Of a stretch of 64,000 nucleotides of DNA, positions 35,004-46,495 are shown one piece after another. The first letter of the stretch is position 1. Every line of letters starts with the position of its first letter. Location of the stretch: the NCBI GenBank assembly GCA_037039685.1, contig JAWNGF010000001.1:5952001-6016000 (forward strand). The letters run 5' to 3'. Both the position numbers and the translations under genes were made by a program. Below the pieces are notes generated by a model that searched no databases, had not been told where the DNA came from, and saw only the letters and a list, made by a program, of their open reading frames with translations. Origin of the DNA: Ceratobasidium sp. AG-K. Its lineage: Eukaryota > Basidiomycota > Agaricomycetes > Cantharellales > Ceratobasidiaceae.

Positions 35004-35465
35004 AGCGTCTCGGTTCACAATCCCGTTACGCACTCCCTAATGTATTCTCTTATAATCATGTAATACGGCTGCGAGGCAGAGAATCATACTCGTTTACAAG
35101 CTTCCGATGCATCAACATTTTTGACACAAAAGAGGAATTGATATTTCAAAAAATCAGAAACCCAAAATGTGAACCCATGGTAGGGAGTAAAAGTTATTGA
35201 CACAGCAACGAGAAGGCATCTGAAGGAAGAAGACAGAACCAAGAAAACTCAAGCGTCATGCATAGCATAGGGTTTGAGGAAGATTACCCCCGCGGCGGAT
35301 GGGCATTGCTAAGGCCTACATCGACGCCGAGGGGTTGAAAATTGTAATGTAAAAAAATGAGAATGACGCCGCGGGCGTGGTTGCTTCCTCGTATCGTCAT
35401 GTTGGAAGCAGAAATAATATCAATTGTACAATAAAAAAGGAAATTGTTCATGTGCGCATTTGCGT
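35004..35465. other. intergenic between convergent genes
   Basis: No gene is seen in 462 bp; it should contain both 3' UTRs. AT-rich runs near 35340-35440 could hold polyadenylation signals. Confidence 0.45.
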
Positions 35466-37705
35466 TTACTTGGGTGGTTCGGTGTACTCTGGCGTCGGGG
35501 GTTGGATGTCCTGCATGGTAAGTTCGTGTTCCCCACGCTTGCGCCTCCATGGGTTGATCGAGTCGTTGAGAATCGTATCGTCAACAAGATAGCTATAGGA
35601 AAAACGTCAGGACTGCATTATACAAGGATTGAGAGCACAGCATACTGGTATCGCTTCATCCAGTTGAGGTTGAGCTCCCAGTTCGTGTGTGCGAGAACGT
35701 CATCGCCATGAATCATGACAGCACGCATGAGGTCGGCAAAGCACTCGGCGAGATCAAAGCGACCTAACCAATAACTTTAGTACTCGAAATTATCTATGAG
35801 TGCAGGTGCACTCACCAGACAACAAGATGGCGCGGTCCCGCATTGTAGGGAAAATAAGCCCGTCGATGACGCCATCTGGGACGGATAGTCAGAAACTGGG
35901 GGTTGCGCGGCTACCTATGTGCTTACTGTGCTGCACGGTCCTCTGAGTGAGTGTCGGGCGCAACGAAGGCGGAAGATGATAGTTCTCGCTCCGGCGATAG
36001 TTATCAATGTGATACCTTGTGCGTGGTCAACAACCAAACCTAAACCTCCTCTCTCCGCTCGTACTCACTTGATCAATGCCCCGGCCTCTCTCAGCTGGGG
36101 GTCTGCTTCACCATAATCATCCGCCACGGGAGCGGGTGGGTTCATAGTCTGAGACTCGGCCCCGCTTGATGCACCCGCACCACCTCCTGGGTGAAGCGTG
36201 TAATACATCGAAGGTTGAGGCCCGCCAGCAGACATTGGACGACTAGCTCCCGCATACGTAGGTACACCGTACCCGGTGGTAGGAGGCTGGAACAAGGAAC
36301 CAGGCTGGCCCGATCCAATATTTACGCCGACACCTACACCAACGCCTACCGATAACCCGGCGGGCCCCACGTCCAACGGAGGTGGACCAAGGGTTGAGAT
36401 AGACGGAAGCGGGGGGAGAATGTCAGCGGCGTGAGTGGCGTCTACAGAGGGCCGAACTCGCGTACGCGTGGAAGACATTTGAGGGGAGATGGCAGGGAAC
36501 GATGACATGCCCCCTCCTCCGCCCGGACTCGGGTTTACCGTGCCTGGTGAATGTCGTGCGGTTGGTTGAGTAATGGAATTACTCCCAGGGAAGCTGGAGC
36601 TGCCTGGAAAGCTGGACGAAAAGCTATCGAATGGACCAGGATTGGTGGTTGCGCTCGAGGTCGACGGTGGACGGTCAAGGTCTCGTCGGGATCGTGCGTT
36701 CGGGTTCGACTGGGGAATGGTCAACCCAGTAGTACTCCAGTCAATCTCAAGGCCGTCCAGATGGGGCCGGGGCAAGGATGCGTCAGAAGGAAGCTTGCCA
36801 TCGCTCGAGGTAAGTTCGCCAGAGCCGGGATTGGCGCCTACAGGGCTGGGTCCGAATGGCCTGGACAACTCTGACTCCTTGCGTGCGCTGCGTCGGCGTT
36901 TGCGGGAGCCAGACAGATCGTCATGTTGCTCCTCGTCGTCAGCAGGCTCGCTCGCAGGTGCACCCGATCCCGTTGCCGCAGGCCGAGTGCGCTTGCGGGC
37001 AAGCCACCCCTCGTAAGCAGTGTCCGTCTCTCCTCGCTCGCAAAACTCTCGGAACTTAACAGGGTCCCAGCCTGTTCGGGGTTGTAGCGTGCCACCAAGT
37101 CCTTCGCCTACGAACTGTTAACACTTGGAACTCCACGCTCGTCAATATACTTGCCTATGAACCCAGCCACATCACGCAACAGTCCTCGAAGAGTAGTGTT
37201 CTCGTCCATCAGGTCGCGAATAACATCCCGAAGTTGTGCATATGCTTCATCCTGTCCCTCGGACAAGATTTCGACTCGGGCTTCTAGGTCTCGTATCTGC
37301 CAGCGAGGTCAGTTGGGGTAAGGTATTCGAGGTGAACTCGGCCTACACGCTGCTGTTTACGAAGGCGAAATTCTCGCTGGGCAATTCGGTTTTGGTCGCG
37401 CCTAGCAGCCTGGGAGCTAGATTTTAAAGTTTTTATTAGTACGATACTTGCACAGAACGCTCTAGTTCGTACCTAGGGTTGGACTTTTTGCGGCCAGACT
37501 TGGAGGCGCTGGCCCTGGTGTTGGCTCCTGTCACGCTCGAGTCGCCGTGGTCATCGGCAGCCGAGGGAACGGGTGACAAGGGCTCATCGCCGTCGTCAAA
37601 ATCAAGCTGGGATTGGGAGGGTGCGATTAGTTCGGGATTAAACGGAGTAAAGGTAGGGTGAAAGGACAGCAAGGAGGGGTTGGGAGAGAACGAGCTAGGA
37701 CTCAT
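35466..37705 (-). CDS. bZIP transcription factor with DUF3425 domain
   Basis: A nuclear bZIP factor of the fungal type that carries a C-terminal DUF3425 domain. It starts MSPSSFSPNPSLLSFHPTFT and reads a Ser/Asp-rich segment to SGRKKSNPS. The basic region SSQAARRDQNRIAQREFRLR, KQQRIRDLEARVEIL leads to a coiled coil with DENTTLRGLLRDVAGFIG; an intron splits the basic region from the zipper. The middle is long and low-complexity (Ser, Pro, Gly, including the run GVGVGVGVNIGSG). The C-terminal domain has DGVIDGLIFPTMRDRAILLS, GRFDLAECFADL, HTNWELNLNWMKRYQYL, and SINPWRRKRGEHELT. It ends PPTPEYTEPPK. About seven exons. Target genes are not known. Confidence 0.88.
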
Positions 37706-38908
37706 TACGGATATAGAATATACAAAAAGAGTGTCCCAGCGAACGATTAGATCAGACAACCCAAGTAGAACGAAAATGGCATAGGAATCAAGTGGAGTGC
37801 ATGTCTGAACTTGGAAAGATGGGGCGCCGGGAGGGCAGACGAGGGACCCGAAGAATATAAGACGCACCTCTGGATGAGTCGATGACCCGCGAGTTTGACG
37901 AGTTGTGTTTATGTTCATGGAGTTGTTCCGATGTGGGGGGAAGGACGGAAAAGTGGAGCTGTTATAGTGATAGGCTGTGAGGGGGGAAGTATGCGTGGTG
38001 ACTGGCGGAAACGGTGGACTTACAGTTCTCGCCGGTGCACACTGTGATCGGATTGGTTCTGCTACTGCCCGTCGCTGACCAAATCGCGCTGACTGGGTGG
38101 GCGCTGAACACCACTATTTCAATAACTCTGTGAAACACCACCTGGGTCACTACCGCCGGTAAACAGCCCAATGACGTCGGGAAAGACTGGTGGACATCTT
38201 CAGCCTCCCACGTGAAGCATCAACTGATCGAGCGCGGGACGCCCGGTTTGCCCAATGCTATCGCTTGAGCATCTTTTCCAATAGAAAAAACAGACCCCAC
38301 AGAATATATTGACCAGTGTCAACCAGCTCAGTACCCAACCCGTCATCAAATTGATCTCGCTAAAAATTCCCCCTGCCCCCTGCTACACATGGAGGTCAAC
38401 TCAACGGGCCGTTATTTAGCCCTCATCGGTTGCCTTATTCGCTTGTCACACAGGCACACACAGGTCGGCCTTGTTGCAAGGCCCGCTCGGACGGGCTTCC
38501 AAAATGAACACCTTCTCAAATATCCGAAAGCAGGCTCGTTTCCCAAAATAAAGTCGCCAGTCCAATGCACAAATCTCCACGGACGTGTGAAACGGTCACG
38601 GCACAATGGACTTGAAACGAAACGCACCGGCCCTTGGCTATATGCGGTGCTAAGCCACTGCTTAACTAAACAAGGCAAGCACCAAGGGACCACATCCTTT
38701 CTCATAATGATTAGCGAACAATTACTTGAGACATAACTTCTCTGCACGTGGAGCCAGTGCTTCCCTATTTCTTGGTTGTCTTGTGTTTTCGCAACCTCAA
38801 CTCGTTCACGACCGACTCGTCTCTACTTGCATCGTTCTCGTTCTAATCGCTCCACAGTCGTTTAATCCAGACTCAATCGCTCCATACCTCACAACGCCCA
38901 TTTGATCG
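37706..38908. other. 1.2-kb divergent promoter region, bZIP / GH16
   Basis: No gene is seen. CACGTG occurs at 38209-38214 and at 38745-38750 (159 bp before the GH16 start). The open frame at 38389-38736 shows no family motif and starts with a run in several frames. Confidence 0.45.
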
Positions 38909-40871
38909 ATGGCTCGTTCGATTGCAAGCTTCGGCGCAGGCGCCATCCTAATTGCGACATCGGTCCTTCCGTCCCTGGTACAGGCCGACCTTCACAAGCA
39001 GGTCCACCGCACTTCGCGCCACGCTCATATTCGTCGCGCTGCGTCTGCAGTTCCGACCGGCTGGGAATCCTATGGATGCTTTACCGATGCGGACGCTCCC
39101 AACCGTGTTTTGGCCGAACACCATACAGACCCGGATATGACCATTTCAGGATGTATCAAAGTGAGCTCGATTCGCGCCGACTAGTTGAACCACACTACAT
39201 CTCACATTTTGCAGTCGTGCGCCGCCAATGGCTACACGTTGGCCGGGACACAGTTTGGAAAAGAGTGTTGGTGCGGCAGCGCACTCAACACGGCCGGGGG
39301 TGCCGGCAAGCTCTCGGCCGGAGGTTGTGACATGCCATGTGTCGGAGATGCAAGCCAAACATGTGGCGGTAATTACTTTATGAACGTATTTGCCATGACC
39401 TCCGGCACCGGCACCGGCACCAAGCCCAGCACCAGCGCAGTCCCTTCGTATGCGGCCACCGCGACTGCAACCAGAACATCAACCAAGACGTCAACCTACG
39501 CTGCTCCCTCTTCCACCAGTAAGAGCTACACCCTGAAGGACAAGTTTGCCGGCGAGGATTTCTTTGAGTGAGTGCCTATCCACGCGGGTAATCGGTGATC
39601 CCGGCTAGTTCCACTAACCGATCCAATTCCGCAGCGGGTGGACGTTTTTCAACTATCCGTAAGTCAGCATAGCCTCATACGGTACGCTTACTGACGGACT
39701 TGCGACTCCTGTAGTGACCCTACCAACGGCCAAGTTGATTACCTGAGCCGTGAGGATGCCACGGCGGCTGGCTTGGCCTACGTCCAAGAGGATGGCGTGG
39801 CAGTCATGAAGGTCGACAATACTACTAAGCTTGGTGCTGGAGAATTACGCAAGTCGTGAGTCTCAGCTCTTGCCCCAGTTGCGGTGGTCCTGAAAAGATC
39901 ATAGCGTGCGCATACACTCGAACAAGCAGTATAACAGTGGATTGTTCGTGACCGACATTTTGCAGATGCCATATGGGTGCTCGGTATGTTTTGTTGCCTT
40001 TACATCTAACAATTTTACTCACCCTACTATTCTTTAGATCTGGCCAGGCAAGTTTCAAACTCGTCCAACTTACATAGTCTAACCTAGTATTTATCCAGCC
40101 TACTGGACTGTTGGCGACAACTGGCCCAACAACGGTGAAATCGACATTCTCGAAAATGTCAACCTCGCAACGGCCAACCAGTACACGCTCCACACAGGCC
40201 CCAACTCGACCTGCACCCTTGACTCAGACCCGGTTGCCAAGTACAAGAGCACATCCAACATGATGGGCAAGACATGCGCGAGCAAGGACGGTGCCAATGC
40301 TGGATGCGGATTCTCCGATCCTAATGCCTCAAGCTATGGACAAGGTTTCAACGACGTGGGTGGCGCTGTTCTCGCGATGGACTGGCAAACGAGTGGTATT
40401 CGCATTTGTACGTGGATTCCCCGATATAGAACGAGGCGTTGAAACTGAATACATTGCATACAGGGAGCTTCAAGCGCGATTCCATTCCATCGGACCTCCA
40501 GGGTGACGCTGCTAACCCCAACCCAGATGGCTGGGGCGCCCCTGTTGCTGCATGGACGTCTGCTGCCTGTGACATCGCCAATGAGGTCAAGGTATGCCTT
40601 TTATCACGTTCGGAGCTAGCATGGGGCTAACCCTGTCATGTTTTCTCAGAACCATAACATCATCTTTGACATTACCTTGTGTGGAGGCTGGGCTGGGGAT
40701 CACTACGCCAGCTCTGGATGCCCAGGAACATGCTCCGATCGCATTATGGATCCAGCCAACTTTGACAGTATGTGTTCTTAGTCAAATGCTTGTCCACCTC
40801 CAAGTACTTATTCTCATTTGCGCCTTGTAGATGCGGTCTGGAAGGTCAAGTCGGTTGCTGTCTATCAGTAA
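38909..40871 (+). CDS. secreted WSC-domain plus GH16 beta-glucanase
   Basis: A secreted endo-beta-1,3(4)-glucanase-type enzyme acting on cell-wall beta-glucan. MARSIASFGAGAILIATSVL begins a signal peptide. A WSC carbohydrate-binding module follows with eight cysteines in the family pattern (ESYGCFTDADAPNRVL, SCAANGYTLAGTQFGKECWC, GGCDMPCVGDASQTCGGNYF). A Ser/Thr/Ala linker leads to the GH16 domain, starting SYTLKDKFAGEDFFDGWTFF. The active-site motif is NGEIDILENV (nucleophile Glu, Asp and acid/base Glu of ExDxxE); WPAYWTVGDNWP sits just before it. IIFDITLCGGWAGDHYASSG and AVWKVKSVAVYQ close the domain. About ten exons. GH16 with WSC upstream is unusual enough to note; the pair of domains is read directly from the frame. 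Confidence 0.92.
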
Positions 40872-41292
40872 ACGAATCAACGATACCAAGAACATATACC
40901 CTGGTTGCATTTTTACTTAATCTGGTTCGGTGGATCTGGCCCGCTCGTTTATATCACATTCTTTTCAGTCCTGGGATCTTGTGTCGGACTACTTTGCACA
41001 CTGTGTACATACTCAGGCACTTGATGTCGACTCCCGCATTACGCACATATATGGATTTTTGGATTTATAAAACACTCCCCCGGTTGTTTATATGCGTGTA
41101 TTTGCGTGAAATTATGGTATACAGCACGATCACAAAGTCCAATCCTCAATCTACACCAGTAACTAAGCCTCTACTTGAGCAACTTGGCAAAGAAACCCTT
41201 GCGCGGAGGCTTGGTGGCCTTGGTCGGAGCGAGTCTAGACAAGGGGATGGGGTGAGCTCAGTATACATCGTCCGCGGGAAGCACAAGCGCAC
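40872..41292. other. intergenic between convergent genes
   Basis: No gene is seen in 421 bp; 3' UTRs of the GH16 and WrbA-type genes. Confidence 0.45.
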
Positions 41293-42167
41293 CTACGCAG
41301 CAGCCTTGCCCCGCTCGTAAGTCTTGACGACCTCGGCAAAGTGCTTGCCTTGGTACTCGGCGACCGCAGTTTCGTTCGACGTCGCCTGGCGCTGACCGTC
41401 CGAGCCAGCCATCGTGGCAGAGCCGAATGGTCCACCGGCTTGTACGCCCGACATGTCGCCAAGGAGCGGAGACTTGTAGCCGATCGGCACATAGTTGATG
41501 CCGTGGTGGGCAAAGAACGGCAAGGTAGTGAGAGTCGTGGTCTCTTGGCCACCATGCTGTGTGCCGGTCGAGACGAAGACGGTTGCAAACTTGCCGTGCT
41601 ACCCGAGACGTATTAGGCACCATTAATTTAGTCTGATCGAGAAACCCACCAAGGCCTGAGTGAACCAGAGCGAGCCGGTAGAGTCAAAGAAGGCGCTGAT
41701 TTGAGCGGGAGCGCGTCCGTAACGGGTAGGAACTAGGATGCGAGTTGGGTTACCCTGCTCGCTAATCTGGCAAACTACGTACTGCCGAAGGCGAACCCGT
41801 CAAAGTTCTTCATGTCCTCGGCGGTAATGGTGGGGATGTCGGGGTTCCTGGGAGGAGCACCGAGCTTACCGAGTACATCGGCAGACAAGGTCTCGGGACT
41901 GGATGGAAACGTGAGTCTGTATGCGATGGAGGGCGTATGAAACTTACACCTGGAACACAGTAACCTCAACGCCTTCAGACTCAGCACCCTTCTTGATCGC
42001 CTGGGCGAGGTTGGCGATATGTCCGTAGAGCTAAAACCACGAGTTAGAATCAAGGCATAGCCGAGTTTCAGTGGACCCACAGTGTAGTAGATGACGGCTA
42101 GACAACAAGTTAGTTACGAGTGTCCCAAATAGCCAAAGCTAAACCACCCACCAATTTTGACAACCAT
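41293..42167 (-). CDS. NAD(P)H:quinone oxidoreductase, WrbA/flavodoxin-like
   Basis: An FMN flavodoxin-fold enzyme of the WrbA family (fungal benzoquinone reductase and yeast Pst2/Rfs1/Ycp4 relatives), reducing quinones by two electrons. The two first exons are tiny: MVVKI, then AVIYYT, spliced to LYGHIANLAQAIKKGAESEG. Next come VPETLSADVLGKLGAPP, EDMKNFDGFAFG, IPTRYGRAPAQISAFFDSTG, SLWFTQALHGKFATVFVSTG, TQHGGQETTTLTTLPFFAHH, and GINYVPIGYKSPLLGDMSG. The last part is FGSATMAGSDGQRQATSNET and ends YERGKAAA. The splice after FAFG that restores GIPTRYGRA skips a short alternative stretch. Seven exons, product about 203 residues, normal for the family. All FMN-binding motifs are present. Confidence 0.9.
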
Positions 42168-42803
42168 GGTTAACTAAGAGAGGTGGGTTGAAAGGCTAGA
42201 TAGAAGTAGGCGGGGATGCGATTGCAATGAGGAGCTGGTTTGCCATCCCACCCAGGAGACCTCTACTTAACAGTTCGACGAGAGCGACACCGGCGACCAC
42301 ACCGGAGCTCACTGTCGGTGCGGGCTCATTACCATATCATGGTGTCCTGAACGTGAGTGCCGCGGCCCGCATAAGCACGGCGAAATGGTGGTATCAACGC
42401 CCCGTCGTCCCCAATATGAGACGCATCTAGAGCGCGAGGGACATTGGCGAGGTGAGATTCATTGGGCAGTATGAGCGCTAGAACGAATAAATGCCGGACG
42501 GTACGAGCTCACTCAAGGCCCGGAGCCGGGAAGGTTGCCGGAGACGAACAGACGGGTAATATATCGTCTTCTCACACTAGCAGAACTGTGTTTTGCGGTG
42601 TTCACAAGACCATTGTTTGGGTCGATCGCAGACCAGGCGATTGATATCTTCACAACAAACCGGTCCTTAACGAGCAAGTGAGATGGGAAGCACGTCGCGG
42701 TGTATTGTATTGCAAATGAAAGACACTAAAAACTTGCATGAGTCTTTTGCTCGAACATCGTACCGGAATATTAGCCCAACGTACCCCACACCCACGCACT
42801 CTA
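42168..42803. other. intergenic, WrbA upstream region
   Basis: No gene is seen in 636 bp between two minus-strand genes. Confidence 0.4.
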
Positions 42804-43159
42804 CTACCACGATGCTTTCTGCACACCATTCAATTCACCTCTAAGTGCCTGGAGACGTACTTGGTACTAGCAACGCAATTTTGTGTAAATAACGACCATA
42901 TGGACGAATCGACTCAACTAACCCGACATAGCCCCAGCTTTGATATGACCCCGCGCCCTCTACCCGTTTCTGTACACCGATTCTTGACGCTGTTGGGTCG
43001 AGTGTACTTGCTAAAGCTATTGAGTTGAAGTTGGGCCTGGTACCGAACCTGAGGGGGTAACGTTTGGTTTCGGGCGACAAAGAGATAGGCTCTGCGAGTT
43101 ATTTCTGTCGCAGCGACGCCTTTGCGTGCCGCAATGTCTCGCAGCACTCGTGCATTCAT
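42804..43159 (-). CDS. mitochondrial ribosomal protein uS14m
   Basis: Small-subunit mitoribosomal protein uS14m (yeast Mrp2). Exon 1 starts MNARVLRDIAARKGVAATE and continues ITRRAYLFVARNQTLPPQVR, YQAQLQLNSFSKYTRPNSVK, NRCTETGRGRGVISKLGLCR. The last block, NRC-E-T-GRGRG, is the S14 signature. A phase-0 intron starts GTTAGT after GLCR and ends TTGCTAG; it joins YQVRLQALRGELNGVQKASW before TAG. Without the splice the reading frame would stop two codons later and lose the conserved C-terminus. An in-frame ATG 63 nt upstream (43222) is less like the family. Product about 99 residues. A CACGTG box lies 36 bp upstream. Confidence 0.9.
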
Positions 43160-43194
43160 GGTGAGTGGTGGATTTGTCCAGGCAGAGATTATCT

Positions 43195-43200
43195 CACGTG
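43195..43200. promoter_or_regulatory. CACGTG box upstream of uS14m
   Basis: CACGTG in context CTCACGTGCC, 36 bp before the uS14m start. Confidence 0.35.
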
Positions 43201-43521
43201 CCAGAGTTGACAAATTACTCAATCAATCACATGATGGCTCACCAACACCAAAATACCGCTAAAATGTATGCGGGCCAAATCTCGCACGCGGGCGAGCTGA
43301 GCACCTCGACTGGTGGCAGGGAGAAATAGATTACACAAAGTGTTAAACCGGTGCTCGATGTACATTAACCTATGGAAAGTACACAACCAAACACCCATTA
43401 ACCAAGGAGCCAAGTGTGCAAGTGGGATATAACAAGCAAAAGATCGAATCTAAACCATGCTCGACGCAGCGAGCCTAGCGGGTATAAACAAAGACAAAAC
43501 AGAAACGCTTTCAAGGCACGT
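43201..43521. other. intergenic, uS14m upstream region
   Basis: No gene is seen in this 321-bp stretch between two minus-strand genes. Confidence 0.4.
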
Positions 43522-44851
43522 TTAGTGCCAGAGGTACCAGTTTCCGAGCTCGTTGGGAGCACCAGACGAAGACATGAGCTGGTTGTCGTAGTTGACGTTG
43601 TACATGTCGTGCATGAAACCTTTAAGGAAGCGATTAGATGTGTATACCTTCAAAAAATATTATCCAACTTACCGAATGGTGCGTACATCGCAACACCCGG
43701 GTGCTGGTCGAACCACGCGCCCATGGTGTAGTGGAAGGTCTCGGTCTGCGACTTGGAGCACTGTGCTCCACCGCCGAAGTTCTGGCAAGCGTACTCGGAG
43801 ATGATGAGGGGTTTGCCGAAGGTGGAGTACCAGTCATCGACGTATGCCTTGAACTCGTCGATTGAGGTACCGTACCAATGAAGGGCGATGTAGTCGAACT
43901 GCCAACAGCGTATAAGTAGACTGCAAATCAAAGCGAGAGTGTGTACTTACGCCACAGTCGCCGCCACATGCGGCTTGCATGTCCTTGATCCATTGCTTGC
44001 CGGAAGGCGCAGAGGTGGTGGCAGGAGAGACAAGCTTGCATCCCTTGGCGGCAAGAGGCTTAATCATCGAGTTCCACAAGGTAGCACCGTCTCCAGCAGA
44101 CATGTTGGCCTGATCGCCTTGGTTAGGCCTAGGTAGCTTATGTTAGAGCGGAGAGTAAACTGGCGGTACGAATAGACTCACTCGTTGAACCCAAAGACCA
44201 ACTGACCGGCACTAGTATCGGCATTGGGAGTAAAGACCGACTTCTGCTTGGTACCCCAGAGCATAGGGAAGCATGGAATGCCGAGGGTCTTCGCGTTGTC
44301 AGGGCAGTAGGGGCTCCAGGTGTACATGCTACAATACCGTGAGCAATTGGTCTCGAAAAGGCAGGAATAGCCTACCCTGCAACATTGTCGCCCTTGTATT
44401 TCTCCAAGTCAGTGGGACCATTGGGCCAGGCGAGCAAGAGCTTTTTGCCCGAGTTGACGGTGCCTCCTCCTCCGCCTCCACCGCTGGTGGCAGAAGTGGT
44501 TGCAGCAGCGGCAGAAGTAGTGGCAGGCTTGGTGGACTCGGGGGCCTTGGTGGTGCTGGGCTCCTCGGTGGTCTGGGGATCCGCAGCCTCGGTAGTCGCC
44601 GGGGCAGCATAGCTCGTGGTCGCAGCAGAAGTGGTAGCCGCGGCGGGGAGCGTAGTGGTCTGGGGACGGCAACGCTTGGCACGCTTGATGGGGCTGCGCT
44701 TGCGTTTGGCGATGCTGTCGTGTCCACGAGCATGGTGCGGGTGGCCACCCGCGTTAGAAAGCGCGCTTGCAGGCGTTGCCAACAACGCGAGAAGGAAGAT
44801 TGCAAATGTCGAAAAAGCGACAAGAGGCAACATGCGTGACATGGCCGCCAT
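43522..44851 (-). CDS. secreted glycoside hydrolase family 128 (Asl1-like) beta-1,3-glucanase
   Basis: A secreted enzyme of the GH128 (Asl1-like) group, acting on beta-1,3-glucan. It starts MAAMSRMLPLVAFSTFAIFL, a signal peptide, then a basic stretch (RKRSPIKRAKRCR) and a long Thr/Ala/Ser-rich linker with repeated TT and PAT units and GGGGGGG, probably O-glycosylated. The catalytic domain begins KKLLLAWPNG; then MYTWSPYCPDNAKTLGIPCF, PMLWGTKQ, LVFGFNEPNQGDQANMS (the acid/base Glu lies in FNEPN), LVSPATTSAPSGKQWIKDMQ, FDYIALHWYG, and KPLIISEYACQNFGGGAQC (the nucleophile Glu lies in SEYAC). It ends NELGNWYLWH. Five exons. The dibasic region after the signal peptide could be a Kex2-type processing site. 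Confidence 0.9.
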
Positions 44852-45557
44852 GGTGAAGGTGTGAACGAGGCAAGAGTTCAACGAACGTCGGGGGTCGCAA
44901 AGCGAGGACTGTGGAAGAGTACAGAAGATGGAGAATAGAAATAGTTTGCGGCAGAGCCTTGTTGAAACGTCGGATGCAACTAGTGCCTTGGCCCGTGCGC
45001 ACTCGCTTGCCAAGGTCCCGGACGACAAAGCGACCAATTGGATGTCAAAACACAGCTGTCAATATTGTATTCACTGGTCATACGTATATTAATATCCTTT
45101 GCTTGCTCATTTACACGGCCGTTGCGAGGTGCGGGCCAGTCGGTGAAAATCCGCGCGCATACGCGCCTTCGGTTGGCTTGTGCTATTCTTGGCCGAGTGA
45201 AATAATTGCTGCGCATATGGCAGCGAATTGTTCATATCCGTCTTCGACCTGCAGGGTCGCATGGGGCACGGCTTCCTCGGCGCATATACACGCTTTTGGA
45301 AGGTGACTATGTTTGATCGTTCAGTGGACCCTTGAATGTGCGTATAAAGGGAGCCTTGTGGCAAATTGCATTGCATACAGAAAAAAACCAGTAAACGTAA
45401 TCCACAATAAAGTCAAGACAACCAGTATTTGACAAAAAGAGTGGAGACCGTGCAAACCGAAAGACATGAAAAGAACGACAAATGGAAACACGGTAAAATC
45501 AACTTAGAAATACAGCTGTCAAATCGTCCAGTAATAAATAAGAAGGAATCGGACGAT
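44852..45557. other. intergenic, GH128 upstream region
   Basis: No gene is seen in 706 bp. The open frame at 44911-45306 shows no family motif. Confidence 0.4.
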
Positions 45558-46495
45558 TCAAGGCTTGCTTGATGTCTTGAACACACGACGGCTGACTGAA
45601 GAATTGGAGCTGCCTGCAGAAATGGAACGAGAATGGGTTTTCCGATAGGAACGTTGGGGGGATGAATGTGCCGGCAATTCATCCACGCTGTCCATCTCTC
45701 TTCGGAATTCGGTGCTTGGCATGGTTCGGAGGGCGGGAGATCCAAACGTAAAGTTGCTTGGCATGGGGGGAAGTGTTGGCAGGGCAGGTACACTGGGAGG
45801 CGTCAAAGGAGAAGGTGACGCGGTGCCTGACGCTACCGAGCTTCGGCGCGACACTCTAAACCCAGGGGTAGTTGGAGACGGCTGAGGCGATCGGCGCCGT
45901 AATAGTGACGAGATCGGGGTCGATGTCTGAGCCGCGTCGGGGTCGAGCGTTAGGTTGGCCATGGACGGCCGACGCCGTGCAATGAGGCGCGAGGGAGGAG
46001 GAGATGACCCAAGCTTTCTCGATGAGGGGTCATCACCGTGGATAGACTAGCAGCGAATCGTTAGATTACATCTCTTCCGATCTTGCTTAGTGTACGTACG
46101 TGGATGGGTGGCATGTCCAACGAGGTGATGCTTCCACGCCGTACGTACGAGCCGCTCTGAACCGGTTACTCGATAAGTCCGGTGGAGCGTTTACAACGGT
46201 TGATACTTACGGTCTCAGCACCATACGGCGCATACCGGGCTCCCCGACTTCGCAACGAGGGACCCAACGAACGAGCTTTCATACAATCGGGCGCGTCAAT
46301 TACGATAGCTGGCGAGCTCCCTAGCGAGGGTTCCCTAGTGGGAGGCGAGGTGCGCGTACATTCAATGGTATTAGAGAAGGAACCAGAAGAAGAACTTCGC
46401 AAGGAGGGAGGTGACGCATGACGTTGCGGGGGAGAGGCTTTCTCATCCAGACCCAGGGATGACAAAAGCTCAATGAATGTAGGGAGTGTCGTCAT
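45558..46495 (-). CDS. Ser/Pro-rich protein of unknown function
   Basis: I do not recognise this family. It starts MTTLPTFIELLSSLGLDEKA, an amphipathic helix that looks like a conserved short motif, and then continues as a largely disordered protein rich in Ser, Pro and Arg. Exon 1 ends APYGAET; exon 2 is short (SGSYVRRGSITSLDMPPIH); exon 3 begins SIHGDDPSSRKLGSSPPPSR and ends RSISAGSSNSSVSRRVFKTS before SKP and the stop. The many RRxS and SP/TP sites (RRGSITS, FRVSRRSS, SPSPLTPP) are typical substrates for basophilic and proline-directed kinases. Product about 265 residues. Both introns keep the frame, which supports a real gene. Possible signalling or polarity adaptor; no function is claimed. 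Confidence 0.6.

Noticed and set aside
36551..37059. Plus-strand open frames opposite the bZIP-DUF3425 gene
   Set aside because: They mirror the low-complexity Ser/Pro/Gly part of the real minus-strand gene and have no motif of their own.
44273..44839. Plus-strand Gly/Ser/Arg-rich frame of 188 codons
   Set aside because: It is the antisense of the Thr/Ala-rich linker of the GH128 gene; the minus-strand gene has a clear signal peptide and catalytic domain.
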